DNA of 34,630 nucleotides from Microvirga arvi (GTDB lineage Bacteria > Pseudomonadota > Alphaproteobacteria > Rhizobiales > Beijerinckiaceae), in NCBI RefSeq assembly GCF_016892765.1, contig NZ_JAFEMD010000054.1:1-34630 (forward strand). The letters run 5' to 3'. Numbering within the stretch: position 1 is the first letter of the stretch; every line of letters starts with the position of its first letter. A program made the translations under genes and the position numbers. This document shows positions 20,831-28,338 of this stretch, in pieces. The notes beneath the pieces were generated by a model, which saw nothing but the letters and a program-made list of their open reading frames with translations, was not told where the DNA came from and ran no database searches.

Positions 20831-21097
20831 CTATCCGAGTGCCGGAACGGTCGGGGTGTAGCCGGCGTCGGCGATCAGGGCCTCGACCTTGGCAAGGTCA
20901 CGGGTGCCCCGGATCAAGACAAGCTTGGTGGCCGGATCCGCCTGCACCTGGGCGCCGGGCAAACCAGCCTCGACGGCCTTGGTGATCGTGCTGACGCAGT
21001 GCCCGCAGGTCATGTCCTCGACCTTGAGGGTCACTCCAGTGGGATCGCGCTCAGCGGTGGTGCCCGAGGGAGCCTGATGGGTGTTGCATCCGCACAT
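20831..21097 (-). CDS. CopZ-like copper chaperone with extra N-terminal cysteines
   Basis: An 88-residue HMA protein: MCGCN at the very N-terminus (Cys2, Cys4), a linker of about 18 residues, then VTLKVEDMTCGHCVSTITKAV with Cys31/Cys34 and the usual beta-alpha-beta pattern to LIADAGYTP. This would carry Cu(I) to CopA or to the regulator. ATG 21097 is taken because the HMA domain and the promoter at 21132-21162 fit it; the longer frame runs back through the operator. It is the first gene of the copper block. Confidence 0.9.
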   Translation of the reverse strand: MCGCNTHQAPSGTTAERDPTGVTLKVEDMTCGHCVSTITKAVEAGLPGAQVQADPATKLVLIRGTRDLAKVEALIADAGYTPTVPALG

Positions 21098-21131
21098 GGG
21101 AAAACTCCGGTTGGCGTTGACGATGAGCAGA

Positions 21132-21162
21132 CCGTTGCACCTTCCCATCATGGGAAGGTCAA
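21132..21162 (-). promoter_or_regulatory. CueR/MerR-type promoter-operator of the copper chaperone operon
   Basis: A perfect inverted repeat with 10-base arms, ACCTTCCCAT (21139-21148) and ATGGGAAGGT (21150-21159), around one central base. On the minus strand TTGACC (21157-21162) is the -35 and a 19-20 base spacer leads to a weak -10 near 21131-21137. The layout and half-site sequence match the copA promoter at 2822-2852, so one Cu(I)-sensing MerR protein, encoded elsewhere, probably controls both. Confidence 0.85.
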
Positions 21163-21259
21163 GCGCGTTTTTAAAAGCGTGTGTTGTCGGCATGATCGGT
21201 GACCGCCGGGCCCGACGGGCAATGCCCACGAAGAGCGATGGGCGGACATGGCACAGTTG

Positions 21260-21288
21260 TTGACAGGCCGCGCGGACAGGCGTGGAAT
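21260..21288 (+). promoter_or_regulatory. putative sigma70-type promoter of the cupin gene
   Basis: TTGACA (21260-21265), a 17-base spacer and TGGAAT (21283-21288), 38 bases upstream of the cupin start. It is divergent from the CueR-type promoter, with about 100 bases between them. Confidence 0.45.
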
Positions 21289-21326
21289 TCTGGTTGCTGG
21301 GGTGGCCTCTTGCATGGGAGGAAACC

Positions 21327-21737
21327 ATGGAACAGCTGAACCGTCGCCACGCGTTGCTCGGTCTTGCGGTTGCGTCCACACTGGTCCCAGCAGGGCGGGC
21401 GGCCGCCCAAAGTTCCGGCTCGCCTGAAGGTCGGGAAATCGCCCCCGGCGTCCGCCGCGTCGACTACACGAAGCGCGAGACGATGATCCCGAACTACAAG
21501 ACCGTCTCGATGCGGGACAACATCTACCAGCCGGGTGCAAGCACCAGCGGTTCGAGCATGTCCAACGACATGGTCTGCCACATGCTGGAAGGCGAGCTCA
21601 CCGTCAACACGGGCGCGGGTGACACCGTCTACAAGAAGGGCGATGTGTGGTCGTGCTCCAAGGGCATGCCGGAGTACAGCAAGAACACCGGCACCACGGT
21701 CGCGATCATGCGCGTGATCGACCTGCTTCCTGCGTAG
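21327..21737 (+). CDS. exported cupin-domain protein
   Basis: A 136-residue protein with a leader resembling a TAT signal (MEQLNRRHALLGLAVAS, cleavage near AAAQ at 27). A single small cupin-like beta-barrel follows: DNIYQPGASTSGSSMSNDMVCHMLEGELTVNTGAGDTVYKKGDVWSCSKGMPEYSKNTG. The usual cupin metal-binding His residues are largely absent (one His in CHMLEGEL), while two Cys and several Met are present. The substrate is unknown. GGGAGGAAACC precedes ATG 21327; the 15 codons upstream in frame are not supported. It sits divergent from the copper chaperone operon, and a terminator-like hairpin follows. Confidence 0.8.
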   Translation: MEQLNRRHALLGLAVASTLVPAGRAAAQSSGSPEGREIAPGVRRVDYTKRETMIPNYKTVSMRDNIYQPGASTSGSSMSNDMVCHMLEGELTVNTGAGDTVYKKGDVWSCSKGMPEYSKNTGTTVAIMRVIDLLPA

Positions 21738-21740
21738 CGA

Positions 21741-21771
21741 AAAGCCCCACTACGGCGGGGCAGTCTGTTTT
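21741..21771 (+). terminator. putative rho-independent terminator after the cupin gene
   Basis: GCCCC (21744-21748) and GGGGC (21757-21761) form a GC-rich stem, preceded by AAAA and followed within about 8 bases by TTTT. The stem is short, so strength is uncertain. Confidence 0.4.
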
Positions 21772-21828
21772 CAAGCCGATGCCCTGACTGGTGTTCAGAT
21801 CGCATCCGGCAATGGCAAGGAGGAACCG

Positions 21829-22260
21829 ATGACCTTGACTACACTCTCCCGCGCAGCCGCCTTGGCCGCCATGTTCGCAATCGGCATGACGGCAACGGCT
21901 TCCGCGCAAACCGTCCCAGCCGATCCGCACCATCCCGAAACGATGCTCACACAGGCGATGCCGCCGTCCGGAATGATGGGCCAAGGCATGGGAGCCCAGC
22001 CGGCCCAGTCCAGCATGCCATCTGGTCAGCCCGCCATGATGTGCGGGATGATGCAACCTGGGATGATGGGACGCGGCATGACGGGCATGCCGGGCCCCGC
22101 GCCAATGAAGATCTTCTTTGCCATCGCCGACGCGAACGGCGACGGCGGGCTCTCCTTCGACGAGGTCACCGCCATCCACAAGCGGATCTTTGACAGGGTC
22201 GACGCCAACAAGGACGGCAAGGCCACGCCCGAGGAAATCCAGGCCTTCATGCGGGAGTAG
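21829..22260 (+). CDS. exported Met-rich EF-hand protein
   Basis: A 143-residue protein with a signal peptide (1-26, ending ASAQ). A Met/Gln/Gly-rich low-complexity stretch (about 38-93) has roughly 15 Met in 55 residues plus one Cys. Two EF-hand loops follow near the C-terminus: DANGDGGLSFDE (about 101-112) and DANKDGKATPEE (about 123-134). EF-hands bind Ca2+; the Met clusters resemble Cu(I)-binding periplasmic proteins such as DUF305/PcoE-type sponges. This couples two metal-binding modes in one small protein. GGAGGAACCG precedes the ATG. It lies between the copper block and methyltransferase copy 2. Confidence 0.85.
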   Translation: MTLTTLSRAAALAAMFAIGMTATASAQTVPADPHHPETMLTQAMPPSGMMGQGMGAQPAQSSMPSGQPAMMCGMMQPGMMGRGMTGMPGPAPMKIFFAIADANGDGGLSFDEVTAIHKRIFDRVDANKDGKATPEEIQAFMRE

Positions 22261-22400
22261 TCCACGTCAGCGCCTGGCCGCTTGGGTGGTGGGGTCGGTC
22301 TTCGTGCCCTGCCGCAGATCAGGCGTTCCTTGTCCATGCGGGCCAACGCCTCACGGATGATCAACGTCTGCATCCTCGCCAACCGTACCGGGAGGTCACG

Positions 22401-23024
22401 ATGCCGGTCACGCGGCAGGAGCACTGGAACACCATCTTCACGACCAAGGCCGAGGAGGCGGTGAGCTGGTTCCAGGCAACGCCGGAAACCTCCCTGCGCC
22501 TGATCCGTGCCTGCAACCTCCCGAAGGACGCAAGCATCCTCGACGTCGGGGCAGGCGCCTCGCACCTGCCGGACGGCCTTCTTGAGGGGGGATTTACCAA
22601 CATTGCCGTCCTCGATGTTTCTGCTGCTGCGCTGGCGAAGACGAAGGCCCGCCTCGGCAATACGGGATCAACTGTCCGAATCATCGTGGCCGATCTTGCC
22701 GCTTGGCAGCCCGACCTCACCGTCGATCTGTGGCACGACCGGGCGGTCCTGCACTTCCTGACGGAGGAGCGGGACCGGGCCGCCTATGCGGTTGCGCTCA
22801 GGCATGCGGTCAGACCGGGCGGCTTCGTGCTGATCGCCGGCTTTGCCCCGAGCGGGCCCGAGCGGTGCAGCGGCCTGCCCGTCCTGAGGGCTGATCAGGG
22901 CATGATCGCGAGCCTTCTCGGTCCCGACTTCGACCTCCTGGATGCATTTGAGGAGGATCATCAGACGCCATCTGGTGGCCGACAGCGGTTCGTCTTCACC
23001 AGGTTTCGGCGGCGTGCGGGCTAG
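22401..23024 (+). CDS. class I SAM-dependent methyltransferase, copy 2
   Basis: A 207-residue paralogue of the product at 11831-12454, with the same motifs: ILDVGAGASHLPDGLL (44-59), DLWHDRAVLHFLTEERDR (112-129) and RPGGFVLIAGFAPSGPERCSG. All SAM-site residues are kept, so it should be active. Differences from copy 1 cluster in residues 57-106 and at both ends. ATG 22401 has GGGAGGTCACG upstream, a better ribosome site than that of copy 1. It is followed after 35 bases by a decayed Spy-like tail on the opposite strand. The substrate is unknown; metalloid or small-thiol methylation is only suggested by location. Confidence 0.85.
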   Translation: MPVTRQEHWNTIFTTKAEEAVSWFQATPETSLRLIRACNLPKDASILDVGAGASHLPDGLLEGGFTNIAVLDVSAAALAKTKARLGNTGSTVRIIVADLAAWQPDLTVDLWHDRAVLHFLTEERDRAAYAVALRHAVRPGGFVLIAGFAPSGPERCSGLPVLRADQGMIASLLGPDFDLLDAFEEDHQTPSGGRQRFVFTRFRRRAG

Positions 23025-23210
23025 AGGCGCGAACCCCCTGTGCACCGATGCAAGGGCGGTCAGTGGTGACCCCTTAGGGCGGTGCCCATGACCGCCTGCT
23101 GCCTGATAGCCGCGCAGCTCGCTCTCCCGGCGGAACTGCTCCGCACGGGCATCGGCAAGTCAGACCTGGTAATTGGCGTCTCGTTTGGCGCCCTCCGATG
23201 TGCCTGAAGG
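22412..23210. repeat. duplicated segment, copy 2 (methyltransferase plus Spy-like remnant)
   Basis: This is the partner of 11842-12640 at a constant 10,570-base offset. Nucleotide identity is patchy: near-perfect blocks alternate with diverged blocks inside the methyltransferase gene. The same 35-base spacer separates it from the Spy-like sequence. Only the 3' end of the Spy-like gene is retained on this side. Confidence 0.8.
23060..23210 (-). pseudogene. decayed 3' end of a Spy/CpxP-like gene
   Basis: On the minus strand one frame reads RDANYQV-stop-LADARAEQFRRESELRGYQAAGGHGHRPK, matching the end of the intact Spy-like protein (EQVHRYGELRGYQASGGHGHGAKRHH). An in-frame TGA interrupts it, and one extra G in a GGGG run near the end shifts the frame; removing it gives the ending ..GHH-stop, as in the intact gene. 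The N-terminal 130 codons are missing. It keeps the 35-base distance to methyltransferase copy 2. Confidence 0.7.
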
Positions 23211-23416
23211 CCGCAGTCCAAATGCAATTTAGGCCAAATCTTCATTCCGATGCGGCCGATGGAGGATTATGATTTGTCGGCGGATCGAGCGCTTTCGCTC
23301 AGGCTACGCCCATGGCGGAATACCCCGATCCGACAACATCAAGTCCGAGTTGTGTTGGCCTTCCGGCGCGGGACACCACCCGCCCATGTTCTCAGGTTGA
23401 TGAGGAGGAACGCACA

Positions 23417-23998
23417 ATGGCCCGCAATACCATGACCCCCTTCCGCTCCGGTGGCGGGACGTTTCCCGGTGATCCCTTCCTGTCGCTTCACCGCGAGATG
23501 AACCGCCTGTTCGACGATGTCTTCCGCGGCGCCAGCCTGCCCGCCGCCTCCGGCAGCCAGAGCCAAGGCGATGTCGGCACCTTCGTCAACGCCAGCATGA
23601 ACGTGTCGGAAACGGACAAGGAAATCCGCATCACGGCGGAGTTGCCCGGCGTGACCGAGCAGGACATCGACGTCAGCCTCGATGACGACGTGCTCACCAT
23701 CCGGGGCGAGAAGAGGTTCGAGCGCAAGGACGACAAGGAGAACTTCCACTTCGTCGAGCGCTCCTACGGCACCTTCCAGCGCTCGCTGCGGTTGCCCTAT
23801 GCTGTCGACTCCGAGCAGGTCCAGGCCAGCTTTGAGAACGGTGTCCTGACCGTGACCGTGCCGAAGACCGGGCGGCAGGAGCGCTCCCGGCGCATCCAGG
23901 TTCAAGGACGGGGTGCAACCGGCCAAGGCTCAGTCGGCGAAAGGGGAGCCGGGTCGATCAGCCCATCGGACCAATCCGAAGACACGAAGTCCGGCTGA
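23417..23998 (+). CDS. small heat-shock protein (Hsp20/alpha-crystallin)
   Basis: A 193-residue Hsp20. The N-terminal arm has PFRSGGGTFPGDPFLSLHREMNRLFDDVFRG (about 8-38), typical of class A bacterial small Hsps. The alpha-crystallin domain (about 55-150) includes NVSETDKEIRITAELPGVTEQDIDVSLDDDVLTIRGEKR and ends with the AxxxNGVLTVTVPK signature (SFENGVLTVTVPKTG). The tail is Gly/Ser/Arg-rich without a clear IxI motif. It is an ATP-independent holdase that binds unfolding proteins. ATG 23417 has GAGGAGGAACG upstream. It precedes an alcohol dehydrogenase gene and a PHA synthase remnant, a set typical of low-oxygen stress regulons in Hyphomicrobiales. Confidence 0.95.
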   Translation: MARNTMTPFRSGGGTFPGDPFLSLHREMNRLFDDVFRGASLPAASGSQSQGDVGTFVNASMNVSETDKEIRITAELPGVTEQDIDVSLDDDVLTIRGEKRFERKDDKENFHFVERSYGTFQRSLRLPYAVDSEQVQASFENGVLTVTVPKTGRQERSRRIQVQGRGATGQGSVGERGAGSISPSDQSEDTKSG

Positions 23999-24086
23999 AG
24001 GTCGGCCCGTGTGATGGTGGGCGGGCGCCTATGACCACATCGGGGACCACCCTGCGCCCCGGAGAGGTGAGGCTCCTCGAATAGTT

Positions 24087-24100
24087 TTGATCCGCGTCAA
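24087..24100. promoter_or_regulatory. FNR/FixK-type box upstream of the alcohol dehydrogenase gene
   Basis: TTGATCCGCGTCAA matches the TTGA-N6-TCAA anaerobox exactly in both halves. It lies about 90 bases upstream of the dehydrogenase ATG, in a 190-base gap after hsp20. It suggests induction by a Crp/FNR-family regulator (FnrN, FixK or Dnr) under low oxygen or nitric oxide; no such regulator is in the window. Confidence 0.7.
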
Positions 24101-24188
24101 TGTCGGTTTCCGGCAACTGTGCCACGATCCATATCGCGCACCCCAGAGGCCGACACGCCCCCACCTGAACCAAACGGGGAGGACTACC

Positions 24189-25262
24189 ATGCCCAGGATG
24201 AAAGCCGCCATCTTCGTCGAGCCCGGCCGCATCGTTCTGGATGAGAAGCCGATCCCGGATGTCGGCCCCCTCGATGCGCTCGTGCGCATCACCACCACGA
24301 CGATCTGCGGCACCGACATCCACATCCTCAAGGGCGAGTACCCGGTCGCCCGTGGGCTGACCATCGGCCATGAGCCGGTCGGCGTGATCGAGAAGCTCGG
24401 CGCGGCCGTGCACGGCTACCGGGAGGGCCAGCGGGTCATCGCCGGTGCGATCACGCCGAGCGGGCACAGCGCCGCCTGCCTGTGCGGCTGCCATTCCCAG
24501 GACGGCGCCGGCACGAAGCATGGCTGGAAGCCGCTCGGCGGCTGGCGCTTCGGCAACACCATCGATGGCTGCCAGGCCGAATACGTGCTCGTGCCTGACG
24601 CCATGGCGAACCTTGCCCCGGTACCGGACGGGCTGACCGACGAGCAGGTGCTGATGTGCCCGGACATCATGTCGACAGGCTTTTCCGGCGCGGAGAGCGG
24701 ACGCATCCGCATCGGCGATATGGTGGCCGTGTTCGCACAAGGTCCCATCGGCCTGTGCGCCACGGCCGGCGCCCGCCTGATGGGCGCCACCACGATCATC
24801 GCGGTGGAGAGCGTGCCCGAGCGGATGGAGATGGCGCGCCGCATGGGCGCAGACCACGTGGTCGACTTCACCAAGGCGGATCCGGTGGAGGAGATCAGGC
24901 GCCTCACCGACGGACGCGGCGTCGACGTTTCCATCGAGGCGCTTGGACGCCAGCAAACCTTCGAGGCGTCGCTGCGCGTGCTCCGACCCGGCGGCACGCT
25001 GTCGTCCCTTGGGGTCTATTCGGGCGATCTCAAGATCCCGCTCGACGGTTTTCTGGCGGGGCTCGGCGATCACACCATCCGGACAACGCTCTGCCCGGGC
25101 GGGAAGGAGCGCATGCGGCGCCTGATGGAGGTGATCGCTTCGGGACGCGTCGACACGCGCCCACTGGTGACGCACCGCTTCAAGCTCGATCAGATCGAGG
25201 AGGCGTACGACCTGTTCGGCCACCAGCGCGACGGCGTGCTCAAGATCGCCATCACGCCGTGA
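24189..25262 (+). CDS. zinc-dependent alcohol dehydrogenase (MDR family)
   Basis: A 357-residue medium-chain dehydrogenase/reductase. Catalytic zinc ligands are Cys40 (TTICGTDIH) and His61/Glu62 (TIGHEPVG). A structural-zinc-like cluster CLCGCHSQDG lies near 99-108 but has fewer cysteines than the classical four. The NAD(P)-binding motif is in VAVFAQGPIGLCATAGARLMGA (about 180-201), with AQGPIG in place of GxGxxG, and Glu near 207 (AVESVPER) points to NAD. It resembles the bacterial zinc ADHs that use short alcohols or aldehydes. ATG 24189 has GGGGAGGACTACC upstream, and a FNR/FixK-type box lies before it. It is followed convergently by the PHA synthase remnant, with overlapping ends. Confidence 0.9.
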   Translation: MPRMKAAIFVEPGRIVLDEKPIPDVGPLDALVRITTTTICGTDIHILKGEYPVARGLTIGHEPVGVIEKLGAAVHGYREGQRVIAGAITPSGHSAACLCGCHSQDGAGTKHGWKPLGGWRFGNTIDGCQAEYVLVPDAMANLAPVPDGLTDEQVLMCPDIMSTGFSGAESGRIRIGDMVAVFAQGPIGLCATAGARLMGATTIIAVESVPERMEMARRMGADHVVDFTKADPVEEIRRLTDGRGVDVSIEALGRQQTFEASLRVLRPGGTLSSLGVYSGDLKIPLDGFLAGLGDHTIRTTLCPGGKERMRRLMEVIASGRVDTRPLVTHRFKLDQIEEAYDLFGHQRDGVLKIAITP

Positions 25263-25286
25263 CCGCACCGGCAGGCTCATCAGGGA

Positions 25287-26121
25287 TCAGGTCTGCAGGA
25301 CATAGGTGCCTGGGGCGTCGCACAGCACGGGGTAGCCGCGGGTTGGCGCCCCCCAACGCGGGAGGCCGCGTCGGGTTGCCCGAATGCGCGGCGAGCCACC
25401 GCGTCCATTCCGGCCACCAAGAGCCCTGATGCCAGGGCGCGATCCTGGTCCAGTTGTCCGGATCCAGGTAATGGTCGGTGGCGGACTTCGTGAGAACCTG
25501 AAAGCGCCCTCCTGGCCGGTCCGGGTCCGCCACGATACCGGCGTTGTGACCTCCGGTCGTGAGGAGGAAGGTGACATCGGTGTCGGCTAGGAGATGGATC
25601 TTGAACGCCGAGCGCCACGGTGCCACGTGGTCGCGCTCCGTGCCGACCGCAAAGATCGGTGTCCGGATGTCACTGACGGCAACAGGGCGGCCGTCGACCC
25701 GGAAGCGGCCCTCGGCGAGGTCGTTGTCGAGAAAGAGTTGTTCCAGGTAGTCAGCGTGCATGCGGTACGGCATGCGGGTGGCGTCGGCGTTCCAGGCCAT
25801 GAGATCGTTCAGCGGCGTGCGCTCCCCCATCAGGTAGTGCCGGACAAGCCGCGACCAGATCAGATCGTTCGAGCGCAGGAGCTGGAAGGCGCCGGCCATC
25901 TGTCTGGTGTCCAAATAGCCCTGGCTGCGCATCAGGTCTTCCAGGAAGTGGACTTGGCCCTCGTTGATGAACAGAGTGAGCTCGCCGGCCTCCCGGAAGT
26001 CGACCTGCGCCGCCAGCAGCGAAACAGTCTGCAGACGTTCGTCCCTGTCACGCGCCATGGCGGCCGCGGCAATCGACAGGAGCGTGCCGCCGAGGCAGTA
26101 GCCGACGGCGTGAACTTTCAC
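25287..26121 (-). pseudogene. PHA synthase (phaC-type) remnant, 5' truncated and frameshifted
   Basis: The C-terminal half of a polyhydroxyalkanoate synthase. It keeps the whole catalytic triad: Cys in the lipase-like box VGYCLGG (residue 9 of the fragment), Asp164 (VGTERDHVAPW) and His192 (TTGGHNAGIV). The WW-containing segment QGSWWPEWTRWL is also kept. The 5' half is gone: at 26118-26125 the sequence switches directly to an IS630 transposase. In addition, a run of six C (25349-25354 on the plus strand) has one base too many; dropping it restores GAPTRGYPVLCDAPGTYVLQT and the stop at 25287, the normal family ending. As it stands the frame instead runs on to 25252. PhaC polymerises hydroxyacyl-CoA into storage granules; this copy is dead. 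Confidence 0.85.
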
Positions 26122-26905
26122 CAGTCCTGCACCGCCCGGCCCCGATGGACCGGCAGGTTGTCCCAGATCAGGAACACCTTGCCGTGTGCATCCCGGATGA
26201 GCCGGCCGAGAAAGCGGATCAGGCTCGGTGCTTTGACGGCGCCATCGAGCACCATCCAGCGCAGCTCGCCCTTGTTGGTCACAGCCGAGATCAGGCCCAG
26301 CCCCGCGCGCTTGTGACAGGGGCGCACCACAGGGGTGCGGCCCCTGGGGGCGAAGCTGCGGCCGCGCACATCGTCGGAGCGCAAGCCGGTCTCATCCCCC
26401 CAGAAGATCGTGCCCTTCTGCCCTCTGGCTTGCGCCACGATGACCGGGTAGTCCTGCCGCAGCCAGCGCCGCACCGCCTTCGGTGACTGCTCATAGGCCC
26501 GTCGGAGCGGCTTCTGAGCCGTGAAGCCCCAACGCGCCAGATAGGTGCCGATGGTGCGCACCGCCAGCCGGATCCCACACTGCCGTTCGATCATCATCCG
26601 CACCGCCGCCCGGCTCCACAGGGCGAAGGGCAGGCCAAGTTCGTCGGGCATGTGCCGGCTGATCAGAGCGCGGACATGCGCTTCCTGCTCGGCCGCCCGA
26701 CAGCGGTACCCGGAGGAGTGGCTGGCACCGTTCAAGGAGGAGGGAGGCCTGGCAGTTACCGTTGAGGTTGGCGACCTCGAGCTAGCGGCGCGGGCAACAT
26801 GGCGTCCTGTCGGACACGGGAGCTTACCTGACCGTGCCGCCCGACCGTGCCAGCGGCGTCGTCGTGACATTCGCGGCCTGATGCCTAGTGATCCGGACCA
26901 TAAAC
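26118..26905 (-). pseudogene. IS630-family transposase remnant
   Basis: From about 26695 downward the minus strand reads EQEAHVRALISRHMPDELGLPFALWSRAAVRMMIERQCGIRLAVRTIGTYLARWGF (the second helix-turn-helix/linker). It then gives IFWGDETGLRSDD (first catalytic Asp) and KVFLIWDNLPVHRGRAVQDW (second Asp). This is the DDE core of IS630/Tc1-like transposases. The C-terminal 60-70 residues with the third acidic residue are missing, cut at the junction with the phaC fragment. Between 26695 and 26905 the N-terminal domain is present only in broken frames with stops. No terminal inverted repeats were found. It is immobile by itself. Confidence 0.8.
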
Positions 26906-27156
26906 GATCCTCTTCGAATTCACACGTATGAACCGTGAATGTCTCCAAATGGCGCGGGACTGACCTTATCTGGATTTCTGCTTTCGTGGCGCGAGAGGAC
27001 CTTCGCACAATCGCCAGCGAACCTCCTTGCACAAGTGCTCTGGCGATAGCCATCCCCCTTGGAAAGGAGCAGTATCACCGCGGGATTGAAGCTAGGCGCT
27101 GCGCATCCGGGAGGTGTCGAGGCTTCCCTGTCCCCGCAAATCAGCAGGAGATCCTC

Positions 27157-27951
27157 ATGCGAACGATCATGGCAGCCGCGTTCTGCGCCTTGGTGATGAC
27201 CACAAGCGCGCACGCGACAATCAAGGAGGAGCCGGTCACCTACCAGGACGGCACGACTACGATGAAGGGCTTCATCGTCTACGATGACGCGAGCCAGGGC
27301 AAGCTCCCCGGCATCGTTCTGGTTCACGAGTGGTGGGGCATTACCAAGCACATGCACGATGAGGCCCAGAAGTTCGCGCAGCAGGGCTACACCGCCTTCA
27401 TTGCAGACATGTATGGCGACGGCAAAGTCGCCGACAATCCGAATGACGCCGGCGCGCTCGCGACTCTCGTGATGAAGGACCCGAAGGTGATGGAGGGCCG
27501 CTTCAATGCCGCGCAGGCCCAACTCTCCAAGCATTCTTCGGTTGACCCAGCCCGCATCGGCGCGGTCGGCTACTGCTTTGGCGGAGCTGTGGTGCTGAAC
27601 ATGGCCCGCGCCGGCGCCGACCTCGATGCGGTGGCCGGTTTCCACGCTACGCTTGGCCTCAATACCCCCGCGCCGGCGCTCGGCACCGTCAAGGCGAAGA
27701 TCTTGGTCCTGAATGGCGCAGACGATCCTTTCGTGAAACGCGAAGAGTACGAGGCGCTCAAGAGGGACTTTGATGCAGCAAAAGCAGAGTACCGGGTCAT
27801 TGAGTACCCAGGTGCGGTGCACGCTTTCACCAACCCCGAGGCCACGGAGTTGGGCCAGAAGTTTAACTTGCCGCTCCGCTATGATGCGCAGGCGGATCGC
27901 GAGGCGAAGGCTGAGGCACTGAAGTTCTTCAACGGCAGCCTCCAGAAGTAG
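27157..27951 (+). CDS. exported dienelactone hydrolase family protein
   Basis: A 264-residue alpha/beta hydrolase with a signal peptide (1-20, ending AHA). The DLH signature is complete: HEWWG (57-61), the nucleophile elbow GAVGYCFGG with Cys140, Asp189/190 (LNGADDPFV) and His222 (PGAVHAFTNP). Dienelactone hydrolases open cyclic enol-lactones in aromatic degradation, but secreted homologues outside catechol clusters usually have unknown esterase roles. ATG 27157 follows GCAGGAGATCCTC; the 74 upstream codons are not supported. It stands alone, downstream of the IS630 remnant. Confidence 0.9.
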   Translation: MRTIMAAAFCALVMTTSAHATIKEEPVTYQDGTTTMKGFIVYDDASQGKLPGIVLVHEWWGITKHMHDEAQKFAQQGYTAFIADMYGDGKVADNPNDAGALATLVMKDPKVMEGRFNAAQAQLSKHSSVDPARIGAVGYCFGGAVVLNMARAGADLDAVAGFHATLGLNTPAPALGTVKAKILVLNGADDPFVKREEYEALKRDFDAAKAEYRVIEYPGAVHAFTNPEATELGQKFNLPLRYDAQADREAKAEALKFFNGSLQK

Positions 27952-28338
27952 CGAGCTTCTCCGAGCGCCGTGGCGTCAGCCGCCGCTACGGTGCAAGGGC
28001 TCAGGTGATCCAAACTTACACATTTGAGCAGGGAGCGGACGTTTAGACGAATACCCTCACGGACCGCGTTTGGCACTCCTGAGACGTAAGCGCTTGGTCG
28101 GCTTCGGCAATGTAGAGCGGACTTTCGTTAATATGCCGCGGATCTCGGTATTGCACGCACATCCGTGCCCTGGTCCGTCCGGGCAAGCGTCATAGGCCGA
28201 AGCGGGGATGGTGTCCTCGTGGTTCTGGATGCACAATGGGTGTGCTCATGGGGCTGGCCATAGGCGGTGGGAAGGGAACCCGACCTGCCTTGTGGGCCAA
28301 TAGCCGCAAAGTGACCCATCGGCTCGGAGGTCTCGGTG
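27952..28338. other. 387-base intergenic stretch
   Basis: No gene is visible. Just after the hydrolase stop a weak GC hairpin (around 27965-27990) might end transcription. The last 20 bases contain the CGGAGG ribosome site of the cyclase gene. No operator-like repeat was recognised. Confidence 0.4.

Noticed and set aside
23958..25280. 440-codon minus-strand frame opposite the alcohol dehydrogenase
   Set aside because: The plus strand carries all dehydrogenase motifs and a good ribosome site; the antisense frame has none.
25252..26121. Intact 289-codon hydrolase gene in the phaC region
   Set aside because: It begins at the middle of a PHA synthase directly at a transposase junction, and its last 37 codons are frameshifted relative to the family; it is a remnant.
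26935..27156. 74-codon upstream extension of the dienelactone hydrolase
   Set aside because: The extension has no family similarity; the internal ATG at 27157 has a ribosome site and starts exactly at the signal peptide.
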